Shown here: positions 1-6,966 of the stretch, one piece after another
How positions within the stretch are numbered: the first letter of the stretch is position 1
Layout: each line of letters opens with the position of its first letter
DNA from: an uncultured Clostridia bacterium
Lineage (GTDB): Bacteria; Bacillota_A; Clostridia; Christensenellales; CAG-138
DNA: 14,768 nt
Assembly (NCBI GenBank): GCA_946623765.1
Contig: CAMORL010000029.1
Location: forward strand, 1-14,768
Direction: 5' to 3'
Made by a program: the position numbers and the translations under genes
Notes under the pieces: model-generated
The model's input: only the letters and a program-made list of their open reading frames with translations
Databases searched by the model: none
What the model was told of the DNA's origin: nothing

Positions 1-43
1 GCACTTACACCCTCGTAGAGGGATCGGAAACGCTTTTGGTTGC

Positions 44-73
44 AAAAAGAACACGGTTTTTGCCGTGTTCTTT
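44..73 (-). terminator. Intrinsic terminator of the deacetylase gene
   Basis: An 11-bp perfect stem (46-56 with 63-73) closes a 6-base loop. Read on the minus strand, its 3' arm runs into five Ts (44-48). It lies 26 bases past the stop codon of the deacetylase gene. On the plus strand the tail is poor (TTTCAG), so it most likely serves the minus strand only. Positions 1-43 hold only a 5-bp hairpin (10-22) and no gene that I can support. Confidence 0.85.
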
Positions 74-99
74 CAGTATAACGTATGGGATAAAAAGGA

Positions 100-918
100 T
101 CAACCCGCCGGTTTGCATAAGCCGTTGTTGTCGACGGTGCGTTCGCCGTCCGGCAGAAGCTCCGGAATCGTGACAAAGCGGTAGCCCTCGTTTTGTGCGT
201 ACTCGATGAGCTGCGGAAGGTAGGTTTCTATGCCGAAGCCGTTGTTGTGCGAGAGGATGATGCTCCCCGCAGAAAGCTTCGGCAGCACGGCGTTGAGGAT
301 CGTTTCGGGGCTTCTGCCCTCCTTCCAGTCGACCGTGTCGATGTTCCACTGCACGACCTCATATCCCATGTCGCGCACGGTGGAAACGACGGTATCGTTG
401 TACTCGCCGAACGGCGCGCGGAAGAGTTTTGTGCGGCTGCCCGTCAGCCGTTCGATCTCATCGTCAAGGCTCGAAAGTTCGCTGCGGATCGCCTCCGCCG
501 AGATACGGTTCATGTGCGGATGCGTCATCGAATGATTGCCGATCGTATGTCCGCGCTGCGCGATCTCCTTCACCATGTCCGGGTACGCCTTTACCCAGAC
601 GCCGCAGAGAAAGAACGTCGCTTTGATCTCATAACGATCGAGAATATCAAGGATCTCCTTTGTTTTGTCCGCGCTCCACGCCGCGTCGATCGTCAGAGCG
701 ATCGCCTTGTCCTCGCGCGAGACGCGGTACACCGGTACCTGCCTCGACATCACAGGAATGGCGTTCAGTTCATAGCTGTCAATCGTCGCCATCGTCGGCG
801 ACGCCGGTTCCTCCTCCCGCTCCTGTGTCATAAACCACACCGCAATCCCGATTCCGAGCAGCAGCAGGCAAACGAGCGCGCCGATCCAGACGCGTTTGCT
901 GATTACGATCACCTTCAT
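100..918 (-). CDS. PdaB-like polysaccharide (peptidoglycan) deacetylase, membrane-anchored
   Basis: This 272-residue protein has an N-terminal membrane segment (about 10-30) and a NodB-type carbohydrate esterase 4 domain (about 70-255) that would act outside the membrane. The CE4 motifs appear in order: TIDAAW (76-81), HSMTHP (129-134; metal His), RAPFGEYN (167-174), WNIDTVDW (191-198) and SHNNG (223-227). In motif 1 the first Asp (base) is kept, but the second Asp, normally a metal ligand, is Ala. PdaB, the Bacillus sporulation deacetylase, also lacks that second Asp from memory, so I infer a PdaB-like cell-wall or cortex role. Two ATGs lie 6 bases apart. The second (918) is 7 bases from GGAGGG, whereas the first (924) is almost on it, so 918 was chosen. 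It is a separate unit between two terminators. Confidence 0.85.
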   Translation of the reverse strand: MKVIVISKRVWIGALVCLLLLGIGIAVWFMTQEREEEPASPTMATIDSYELNAIPVMSRQVPVYRVSREDKAIALTIDAAWSADKTKEILDILDRYEIKATFFLCGVWVKAYPDMVKEIAQRGHTIGNHSMTHPHMNRISAEAIRSELSSLDDEIERLTGSRTKLFRAPFGEYNDTVVSTVRDMGYEVVQWNIDTVDWKEGRSPETILNAVLPKLSAGSIILSHNNGFGIETYLPQLIEYAQNEGYRFVTIPELLPDGERTVDNNGLCKPAG

Positions 919-970
919 ATGCATTCCCTCCGATACCGAATGATACGCGGGAATGCCGTGCGATATGACG

Positions 971-995
971 AAAAAAGCCGGGAATGAATCCCGGC
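971..995 (-). terminator. Intrinsic terminator of the pgi-rodA-GNAT operon
   Basis: A perfect 7-bp GC-rich stem (977-983 with 989-995) and 5-base loop is followed on the minus strand by six Ts (971-976). It lies 18 bases beyond the GNAT stop codon. Confidence 0.88.
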
Positions 996-1013
996 GGTCT
1001 TGTAAAAAAGAGT

Positions 1014-1847
1014 TCAGTAAGCCAGTCGGCAGAAGCCGTTTTTCAGCGGAAGGGAAAAGGCGTTGTCAAAGACGAGATACTGCATGCTGTAATGCCGTTC
1101 CCCCGCGATGCCGCAGTCGGTCGGCACGATCGCTTTCAGCGTCTTTCCCGCGCGTTTTGCCGCTTCGTCGAGCAGAAACGCATAGGCGGACGGCGACAGC
1201 GCGAACAGCTCGAATACGGTCCCGGCGTCGGCATAAAAGATGTATCCCATGGGTTCGTTCTCCCGATACGCGATCAGGGTTTTGGCATGATCCGTTTCGT
1301 AGTCGCAAAACACCGTGACAAGCTCTTTTTCATCGCGCATCTGCAGACCGTCGTGCGTCCTTTGCACCGCACGGTAGACGGAAAGCAGATCGGCAGTATC
1401 GAACCGCTCGGAAAGGTCAAACGGCTCATGTGTCCGCGTTTCGTCGGAACGGACAATCAGCGCGTCCGTGCCGTTTCTAAAACCGAGCTTAGCGTACAAT
1501 GTTTCGGTGACCGGATGCAGATAGCAGCAGGAAAAGCCGCTGTCTTTTGCGTGATCGATCAGCAGCGTCATCAGTTTGTGCATCAGCCCCTGCCTGCGGT
1601 ATTCCGGAAGTGTGCAGACCCCCGCAACGAGCAGCGCGGAATGCACGTTTCCTTCCGCGCGGATCTCCGTGGGACGTCCGTGCGCCATCGCGACAAGCCG
1701 ATCCCCTTCGAACGCGCCGAACGCATGCTCCGGACAAAACCGGCGCGCAAAGTAATACGCCGCAAATGCCGGCGTTTCTTCGAACACGTCGCGCCACATG
1801 GCTTCCGCCTGAGGCATGTCTTTCGTTTCCATTCTTCGCAGAATCAC
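1014..1847 (-). CDS. GNAT-family N-acetyltransferase (Eis-like, two-domain)
   Basis: The 277-residue protein carries a GNAT fold in its N-terminal half: the acetyl-CoA-binding stretch with RRQGLMHKL (84-92) after strand-like residues 70-80, and the ETLYAKLGF signature (115-123). The remaining about 130 residues resemble the second, degenerate GNAT-like domain of Eis/Acetyltransf_9 proteins. The substrate is unknown (an amine of a small molecule, peptide or protein). A GTG start at 1847 was chosen because GGAAGGAGG lies 5 bases upstream and the GTG overlaps the rodA stop codon (GTGA), so translation is likely coupled. Longer in-frame versions would run into rodA. It is the last gene of the operon. 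Confidence 0.8.
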   Translation of the reverse strand: MILRRMETKDMPQAEAMWRDVFEETPAFAAYYFARRFCPEHAFGAFEGDRLVAMAHGRPTEIRAEGNVHSALLVAGVCTLPEYRRQGLMHKLMTLLIDHAKDSGFSCCYLHPVTETLYAKLGFRNGTDALIVRSDETRTHEPFDLSERFDTADLLSVYRAVQRTHDGLQMRDEKELVTVFCDYETDHAKTLIAYRENEPMGYIFYADAGTVFELFALSPSAYAFLLDEAAKRAGKTLKAIVPTDCGIAGERHYSMQYLVFDNAFSLPLKNGFCRLAY

Positions 1848-3010
1848 AGTGTCCTCCTTCCTGTCGCGCGGGCGTAGACGCTCATGGCGATCCCGACGCA
1901 TGCAAACGACGCAAGGATGTTCGATCCGCCGTAGCTGATAAACGGCAGCGGAATTCCGGTGACGGGCATTGCGCCGAGGTTCATCGCGATGTTTTCAAAG
2001 ACGTGCGACACGATCATGACCGCACAGCCGACGACGAGACAGCGTCCGAACGTATCGCGCGCGTTGAGGCCCGTATGCAGCCAGTGAAACACCAGCAGAA
2101 AGAATACGATGATCAGCAGCATCGCGCCGAAGAAGCCGACGCCTTCGCCGATGCCGGAAAAAATGAAGTCCGAATGGCGGATCGGAACATAGCCCGTCTG
2201 CGTCAGCGTACCCTTGGTGAAGTATCCCTTGCCCCAAAAGCCACCGCTGCCGATGATCTGCTTTGCATGCAGCACGTTCATGCCGGAGCCCTCGGGATTT
2301 CGCGACGGATCGAGGAACACGCGGATACGCTCCTTCTGCACCTCGGTCAGCACGAACCGCCAGCTCAATACGCCGCCGACGCCCATGGCGAACAGCCCCA
2401 GAACGACGTAGCGCCAGTGCACGCGTACGCAGAACAGAATCCCGCCGAAGATGATCAGCATGACCATCGCGGTGCCGAAGTCGTTCTGGAGAATAACGAG
2501 GATGAACGGAACAAAGAAATACAGGAACAGGCGCAGAAAATCCTTAAACTGCCGGATCGGTCCTCGGCGGTCATAGATGTCGGACGCCGCTTTGGACAGC
2601 ACGACGATCAGAACGACCTTTGTGATTTCCGACGGCTGAAACGCGCGCGAGCCGACCTCGTACCAGCCGAGCGCGCCGCGCGTGTTTTTGCCCGCAATGA
2701 CCAGAAGAAAGAGCAGGATCAGGCAGATCAGATACGCGACCTTGGTGAAGGGCTTGTATTTTTCGTAATCGATCAGCGCGAGCGGAACAAGCACCGCAAG
2801 CGAGATCAGAATGTTGCCGACCTGTCTCGAAAAGAACTCGAAATTCAGCCGGTCATAGAACGCGGCGAACGTCGTTTCCGTGCCGTCAAACGGATCCGAC
2901 AGCGTGTTCAGAAGCGAAACGAGGCCGAACAGAACCAAGGCCGTTACCAATACGATCGTAATGACATCGACCTTAAAGGGCGCCTTGGTTCCGACGGCTC
3001 TTTTTTTCAT
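1844..3010 (-). CDS. rodA: SEDS peptidoglycan glycosyltransferase, RodA/FtsW/SpoVE family
   Basis: This 388-residue polytopic membrane protein (about ten hydrophobic segments) polymerises lipid II glycan strands together with a class B penicillin-binding protein. Family signatures are plain: FQPSEITK (124-131), QNDFGTA (175-181; the family usually has QPDLGTA), an extracellular loop with FLDPSRNPEGSG (232-243), RHSDFIFSGIGEGVGFFG (278-295) and GIPLPFISYGGSN (352-364). RodA (elongation) is preferred over FtsW or SpoVE because there are no division genes nearby, but the three are hard to separate by eye. No mreBCD or PBP2 gene is near; instead it is embedded between pgi and an acetyltransferase. 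The ATG overlaps the pgi stop codon (ATGA) with no clear ribosome-binding site of its own, so translation probably depends on pgi. Confidence 0.9.
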   Translation of the reverse strand: MKKRAVGTKAPFKVDVITIVLVTALVLFGLVSLLNTLSDPFDGTETTFAAFYDRLNFEFFSRQVGNILISLAVLVPLALIDYEKYKPFTKVAYLICLILLFLLVIAGKNTRGALGWYEVGSRAFQPSEITKVVLIVVLSKAASDIYDRRGPIRQFKDFLRLFLYFFVPFILVILQNDFGTAMVMLIIFGGILFCVRVHWRYVVLGLFAMGVGGVLSWRFVLTEVQKERIRVFLDPSRNPEGSGMNVLHAKQIIGSGGFWGKGYFTKGTLTQTGYVPIRHSDFIFSGIGEGVGFFGAMLLIIVFFLLVFHWLHTGLNARDTFGRCLVVGCAVMIVSHVFENIAMNLGAMPVTGIPLPFISYGGSNILASFACVGIAMSVYARATGRRTL

Positions 3011-4422
3011 TTCACGATGTACTTCGCAAGCTTTGCGGGCGCTGCGTCAAGCTCCGCTTTCTTTTCGGCAAAGCCGGGCTTGCCGAGCAGCGCATAGGTC
3101 GCCTTTTTGCCCTCTTCCACGCCGGGCTGATCGAATGCGTTGATTGCGAGAAGCTCGCCTGCAAACGCGGTCTGAATTTCGAACAGATAGAGCAGTTCGC
3201 CGACGGTGAACGCGTTGACTTCGGGCAGGCGGATCGCGTAGTTCATGTGTCCGCTCTTCATGACCGCATATTCGGTTGCCGTCTCCTCCGCCGCGATAAG
3301 CTCGTTCTGCGTGTGACCGCACAGGAACGAAACGTCCGGAATGTCGAGATACCCGTCCGGAATCGGCATGGTCTTGCGATAGTTGTCGACCGAGAGGAAC
3401 GTCACGACCTTGTCGAACGGTCCTTCGGTGTAGAGCTGAACCTGCGAGTGCTGATCGGTGACGCCGAGCGATTTCACAGGCGTCTGACCGGCATGGATCA
3501 CACTGCCGTCAAGACCTACGCGCTTGCCGAGCGATTCCGCCCACAGCTGCGCATACCAGTCCGAAATGTACTTCAGAGAATCCGCGTACGGCATAAGCAC
3601 GTGGATGTTCGCGCCGCGCTTCATCGCCGCTACCTGCAGCGCCGCCATGAGGTACGCCGGGTTTTCGAACGCGTTGTCGTTCTGTGTGATCTCGTCCATG
3701 TACGCTGCGCCTGCAAGCAGCATGCGGATGTCGATGCCGCAGACCGCCGCCGCGACCAGTCCCACCGGGCAGAGTTCGGAGAAACGGCCGCCGACGCCGT
3801 CCGGCACGTAGAACGTGGTGAGGTTTTCACGCTTTGCGATCTTGATGAGGTTGCCTTTCTCGCGGTCGGTCGTCGCAATGAGATGCGTGGAGATATCGTC
3901 GCCGAGCAGCTTGTGCAGCAGATCGGTGACGATCAAAAGCTGCGACATCGTCTCCGACGTGCTGCCGGATTTGGTGATGACGTTGAAGCAGGTTTTGTTC
4001 ACGTCGATCACGTCCAGAAGCGCATTCATGCGCTCGGGGTCGACATTGTCCTCGACGAAGAGACGCGGACCGCCCCGCTTTTCCTTCGGAAGATCGTTAT
4101 AGTGCAGATGCGAAAGCGCCTGCTGCACCGCGATCGGGCCCAGCGCGCTGCCGCCGATGCCGAGGACGACAAAGTTGTCGAACTTCGCACGGACATCCGC
4201 CGCAACCGCTTCGATCTCCCTGACGATCTCCTCCTGATTGTGCGGAAGCTCGCGCCATTTCATGGCAGAACGCTTTTCGCGCATCGCCTTTGCCGCCGCT
4301 TCGAGCGGAAGCGCTTTGAGTTCTTCTTCCGTGAGCCCGTGCGCGCCGAGCGTTTCCTGCATCATGTTGTTGTAATCCACCCGGATCCGCATCGCTTCCC
4401 GGTCAAACGTCTTTTGTTCCAT
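3007..4422 (-). CDS. pgi: Glucose-6-phosphate isomerase
   Basis: This cytoplasmic enzyme interconverts glucose-6-phosphate and fructose-6-phosphate in glycolysis and gluconeogenesis, and supplies fructose-6-phosphate for amino-sugar and cell-wall synthesis. At 471 residues it belongs to the shorter bacterial form. Recognised motifs are GIGGSALGP (88-96), the sugar-phosphate loop SGSTSET (152-158), GGRFSELCPVG (211-221), the catalytic-Glu motif WAESLGK (294-300), DQHSQ (323-327) and AFDQPGVEEGK (429-439) with the active-site Lys. The start is set by AGGAGG 7 bases upstream. It begins 11 bases after the stop of the upstream sugar isomerase-like gene and overlaps rodA by 4 bases, so all are in one operon. 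Confidence 0.97.
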   Translation of the reverse strand: MEQKTFDREAMRIRVDYNNMMQETLGAHGLTEEELKALPLEAAAKAMREKRSAMKWRELPHNQEEIVREIEAVAADVRAKFDNFVVLGIGGSALGPIAVQQALSHLHYNDLPKEKRGGPRLFVEDNVDPERMNALLDVIDVNKTCFNVITKSGSTSETMSQLLIVTDLLHKLLGDDISTHLIATTDREKGNLIKIAKRENLTTFYVPDGVGGRFSELCPVGLVAAAVCGIDIRMLLAGAAYMDEITQNDNAFENPAYLMAALQVAAMKRGANIHVLMPYADSLKYISDWYAQLWAESLGKRVGLDGSVIHAGQTPVKSLGVTDQHSQVQLYTEGPFDKVVTFLSVDNYRKTMPIPDGYLDIPDVSFLCGHTQNELIAAEETATEYAVMKSGHMNYAIRLPEVNAFTVGELLYLFEIQTAFAGELLAINAFDQPGVEEGKKATYALLGKPGFAEKKAELDAAPAKLAKYIVK

Positions 4423-4433
4423 ATATTGCCTCC

Positions 4434-5240
4434 TTATGCATTGATCAGTTGGGTTAACGCGTCATACGCGTCCTTGAGTTCCGATTTATCGCGATACATA
4501 TCGCTGTATGCTTCCAAAAGAAACGAGCCTTCAAAGCCTTTGCTTTTGAGCGCACGGGCAAGGCGCGCGAAATCGTATCCGCCGTGCGGCGGCAGGCAGT
4601 ACCGGGGACGTTCGCCGGAAAAATCGCAGTCGCACGCGTGCACCGCAAGAATGAATTCTCCGAACGCATCGACAAACGCCATCGGATCGACGCCGGCGCG
4701 GATCGCCTGTTTGATGTCCAGCGTGTGATAGAGCGGACGCGTGATCAGCGAATGGATCTCCGTTCCGATCTGGGGCGTCGGCATAATGCTGTAGCTGACG
4801 TTTTCGAGCGTCAGGTGCAGTCCGTGATCCTCCGCCATGTCCGAAAGCGTATCGAAGATCGGCGCGAGACGCTCGAGCTGCAGATTCTTCGCAACGCCGT
4901 TCAGCACGACCGGTCCGTGCATGACGTAATGATCCGCATGCAGGCGTTCCCCTGCGCGCAAAACGAGCTCGTATGATTTCATCGCGTCCGATCTCTGCCG
5001 CGGATGCGGCGTAAACAGCAGCGGTTCATACTGCAGGCTCATCGGGTGCACGCCGACGACACGAATCCCCGCGTCCTCCGTCTCCTTCGCGAGCCGGTCG
5101 ACAAAAGCGAGGTCGTATTCGCAGTAGCTGTTCAGATAATACTCGGCGTTTTTCACACCCCACTGCCGGAAAAGCGCGGGTGCGTCCTCCAGCATCAGGG
5201 TATCGAAGAAGCTCGCCGTTGAGATTCCGGTCGTAACCAT
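4434..5240 (-). CDS. Sugar phosphate isomerase/epimerase-like TIM-barrel protein
   Basis: This 268-residue protein belongs to the xylose isomerase-like / AP endonuclease 2 TIM-barrel family. Likely divalent-metal ligands are spaced as in the family: E146 (LENVS), D175 (LDIKQ), H201 (VHACD) and E243 (LLEAYSD), plus H108 in MHGP. Members isomerise or epimerise sugars and keto-sugars; the substrate cannot be read from sequence. Co-transcription with pgi suggests carbohydrate metabolism. The start at 5240 was chosen over an ATG at 5252 because GGAGGG lies just upstream of it, and because the promoter would place the transcript start close to 5250, which excludes the earlier ATG. It is the first gene of the four-gene operon. 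Confidence 0.85.
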   Translation of the reverse strand: MVTTGISTASFFDTLMLEDAPALFRQWGVKNAEYYLNSYCEYDLAFVDRLAKETEDAGIRVVGVHPMSLQYEPLLFTPHPRQRSDAMKSYELVLRAGERLHADHYVMHGPVVLNGVAKNLQLERLAPIFDTLSDMAEDHGLHLTLENVSYSIMPTPQIGTEIHSLITRPLYHTLDIKQAIRAGVDPMAFVDAFGEFILAVHACDCDFSGERPRYCLPPHGGYDFARLARALKSKGFEGSFLLEAYSDMYRDKSELKDAYDALTQLINA

Positions 5241-5256
5241 TCTGCCCTCCATACCG

Positions 5257-5262
5257 ATTGTA
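5257..5262 (-). promoter_or_regulatory. Extended -10 promoter of the isomerase-pgi-rodA-GNAT operon
   Basis: On the minus strand TGGTACAAT forms an extended -10 (TG one base before TACAAT). The matching -35 at 17-bp spacing is poor (TTCCTA). A perfect TTGACA at 5272-5277 lies only 9 bases upstream of the -10, so it cannot be its -35. The transcript would start around 5250, immediately before the ribosome-binding site, giving a very short leader. Confidence 0.6.
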
Positions 5263-5321
5263 CCATCTTTTTGTCAAGATAGGAAGATAAAAATGTATTT
5301 GTACATCAAAAAAATATTTTT

Positions 5322-5334
5322 ATCCGGACCGGAT
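5322..5334. promoter_or_regulatory. 13-bp palindrome upstream of the PLP-enzyme promoter (candidate operator)
   Basis: ATCCGG-A-CCGGAT is a perfect palindrome around one central base, ending 6 bases before the -35 box of the plus-strand promoter. This is the usual place for an activator site. A second, AT-rich inverted repeat (ATGTA-TTTG-TACAT) lies to its left near 5293-5306, in the same divergent intergenic region. The regulator is unknown. Confidence 0.4.
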
Positions 5335-5340
5335 TGTCTG

Positions 5341-5369
5341 TTTACAAACGGCGGAATTCATTGTATTAT
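5341..5369 (+). promoter_or_regulatory. Sigma-A promoter of the PLP enzyme gene
   Basis: TTTACA (5341-5346), a 17-bp spacer and TATTAT (5364-5369). The expected transcript start is about 5376, giving a leader of about 56 bases. That leader contains a GCGGC-GCT-GCCGC hairpin (5386-5398) and a good ribosome-binding site (AAAGGAGA) before the ATG at 5432. Confidence 0.8.
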
Positions 5370-5381
5370 ATAAAAGACAAG

Positions 5382-5435
5382 ATGTGCGGCGCTGCCGCTT
5401 CCGAAGATTTCATCAAAAAAGGAGATTTTTTATGA
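5382..5435 (+). other. Possible 17-codon upstream ORF overlapping the PLP enzyme start
   Basis: An ATG at 5382, about 6 bases after the predicted transcript start, opens a 17-residue frame (MCGAAASEDFIKKGDFL). Its TGA overlaps the PLP enzyme start codon as ATGA. It has no ribosome-binding site of its own, so it may be chance or a leaderless coupling peptide. Confidence 0.2.
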
Positions 5436-6907
5436 TCGATCTTACCATGAACCGCGAGAACCTCGCCCGCTCGATCGAGCGCGCCAAGGAAAAGAACATC
5501 ATCATCCCGACCTTTGCACAGATGGAAGACCCGGCGAAGATTCCCGAAAAGATCCAGGACAAGCTCACCGAAGTCGGTCTCTGGGACGTGAACCCCCTGA
5601 ACCTCTTCCGCATCACGTGGAAGAACAACCCTGTTGAAAAGGGCGGCGACGGCAAGTTCGGCGGCGTCAACTTCATCGAGCTTCCCTCCTCGCTCACCGG
5701 CGTCAAGGCGCGCATCGTGCTTCTGACCGGCAAATGGTTTCCCACCGGCTGCCACAAAGTCGGCGCATCGTTCGGCTGCCTCGTGCCGCGTCTCGTGACC
5801 GGTCAGTTCGACCCGACCTATCACCATGCGGTCTGGCCCTCCACCGGCAATTACTGCCGCGGCGGCGCGTTCAACTCCAAGCTGCTTGCCTGCGATTCCG
5901 TTGCGATTCTGCCCGCAGAGATGTCCAAGGAACGCTTTGACTGGCTCTCGAAGATTGCCGGTCAGGTCATTGCGACCCCGGGCTGCGAATCCAACGTCAA
6001 GGAGATCTTCGACAAGACGTGGGAACTCAGAAAAGATCCGTCCATGATGATCTTCAACCAGTTCGAAGAGATGGGCAATCCGCTCTGGCATTACAACGTC
6101 ACCGGCCGCGCGATCTATGAGGCGGTTGAAAGCGTTATGGGCGAGGGCGACCGTTTTGCAGGCGCAGCCTTTACCAGCGGTTCCGCAGGCACGATGAGCG
6201 CAGGCGACTTCCTGAAGGAGAAATACCCGGATTCCAAGCTCGCGGTCGGCGAAGCGCTGCAGTGCCCGACGCTGCTCAACAACGGCTTCGGCGGTCACCG
6301 CATCGAAGGCATCGGCGACAAGCACGTGCCGTGGATCCACAACGTCAGGAACACCGATATGGTCATTGATATCGACGACGAAGACAGTCAGAAGCTCCTC
6401 CGCCTTTTCAACGATCCGGAAGGTCTCAAGTACCTCCGCGACGTCGTCGGCGTTCCGCAGGAGACCGTCGAACAGCTTTCGCTTCTCGGAATCTCCGGTA
6501 TCGCGAACATGCTCTGCTGCATCAAGATGGCGAAATACTACGAGCTCGACGAGCACGACATTCTCGCCACCGTCGGCACCGACTCCGCAGTCATGTATCA
6601 GAGCCGCATCCGCGAACTCGAAGAGCAGGACGGCGTCTACACCGAGGCGAAGGCCGCTGCGGATTACGCAGAGCATCTCCACGGCGTCCGCACCGACACA
6701 ATGGAAGAGCTCACGTACGAGACGCGCAAACGCGTGCACAACCTCAAGTACTACACCTGGGTGGAACAGCAGGGCAAGGACGTCAAGGAGCTCAACGCGC
6801 AGTGGTACGACAAGCACTACTGGACCGACATGCACGCGCAGGTCGACGAGATCGACGCGCTGATCAATGAGTTTAACGAAGCGACCGGCCTTCTGAAGAA
6901 TCTGTAA
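5432..6907 (+). CDS. PLP-dependent fold-type II enzyme (cysteine synthase / tryptophan synthase beta superfamily), substrate unknown
   Basis: This 491-residue cytoplasmic enzyme has fold-type II features: a probable PLP-binding Lys, K109, in GCHKVGAS (107-114); an Asn loop STGN (137-140) followed by the usual alanine/glycine helix; a glycine-rich phosphate loop TSGSAGTMSAG (248-258); and GGHRIEGIGDK (287-297), which recalls the motif in cysteine synthases. It is longer than O-acetylserine sulfhydrylase (about 310), with N- and C-terminal extensions of about 80 and 100 residues. Reactions in the family are beta-replacement or elimination on amino acids, but no neighbour hints at the substrate. 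It is a single gene with its own strong promoter and terminator, and its codons favour C-ending forms. The start at 5432 has AAAGGAGA 6 bases upstream. Confidence 0.85.
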   Translation: MIDLTMNRENLARSIERAKEKNIIIPTFAQMEDPAKIPEKIQDKLTEVGLWDVNPLNLFRITWKNNPVEKGGDGKFGGVNFIELPSSLTGVKARIVLLTGKWFPTGCHKVGASFGCLVPRLVTGQFDPTYHHAVWPSTGNYCRGGAFNSKLLACDSVAILPAEMSKERFDWLSKIAGQVIATPGCESNVKEIFDKTWELRKDPSMMIFNQFEEMGNPLWHYNVTGRAIYEAVESVMGEGDRFAGAAFTSGSAGTMSAGDFLKEKYPDSKLAVGEALQCPTLLNNGFGGHRIEGIGDKHVPWIHNVRNTDMVIDIDDEDSQKLLRLFNDPEGLKYLRDVVGVPQETVEQLSLLGISGIANMLCCIKMAKYYELDEHDILATVGTDSAVMYQSRIRELEEQDGVYTEAKAAADYAEHLHGVRTDTMEELTYETRKRVHNLKYYTWVEQQGKDVKELNAQWYDKHYWTDMHAQVDEIDALINEFNEATGLLKNL

Positions 6908-6922
6908 GCATCGGAATATATG

Positions 6923-6955
6923 ACAGGGCAGCCTTTCACGGCTGCCCTGTTTTTC
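6923..6955 (+). terminator. Intrinsic terminator of the PLP enzyme gene
   Basis: A perfect 11-bp stem (6923-6933 with 6940-6950) with a 6-base loop is followed by a T-run (6950-6954). It lies between two convergent genes. On the minus strand the same hairpin lacks a T-tract, so it is probably only a weak stop for the ABC operon. Confidence 0.92.
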
Positions 6956-6966
6956 TGCTTTCGCGA

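Noticed and set aside
1..43. Short 5-bp hairpin (10-22) and possible gene end at the left edge
   Set aside because: Too short to support a tRNA, terminator or coding end; the sequence beyond the edge would be needed.
940..969. Possible sigma-E-like promoter for the deacetylase gene (GTCATAT at 963-969 on the minus strand)
   Set aside because: The -35 half looks good, but the -10 region 15 bases on (CGTATCAT) matches the CATACAAT consensus poorly, so it is not listed as a feature.
1547..3097. 516-residue plus-strand frame opposite rodA and the GNAT gene
   Set aside because: Highly charged Arg/Asp/Gln-rich translation without motifs, antisense to two clearly recognised genes.
5272..5277. Perfect TTGACA on the minus strand upstream of the sugar isomerase operon
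   Set aside because: It is only 9 bases from the TACAAT -10, far too close for a sigma-A pair; no other -10 fits it.
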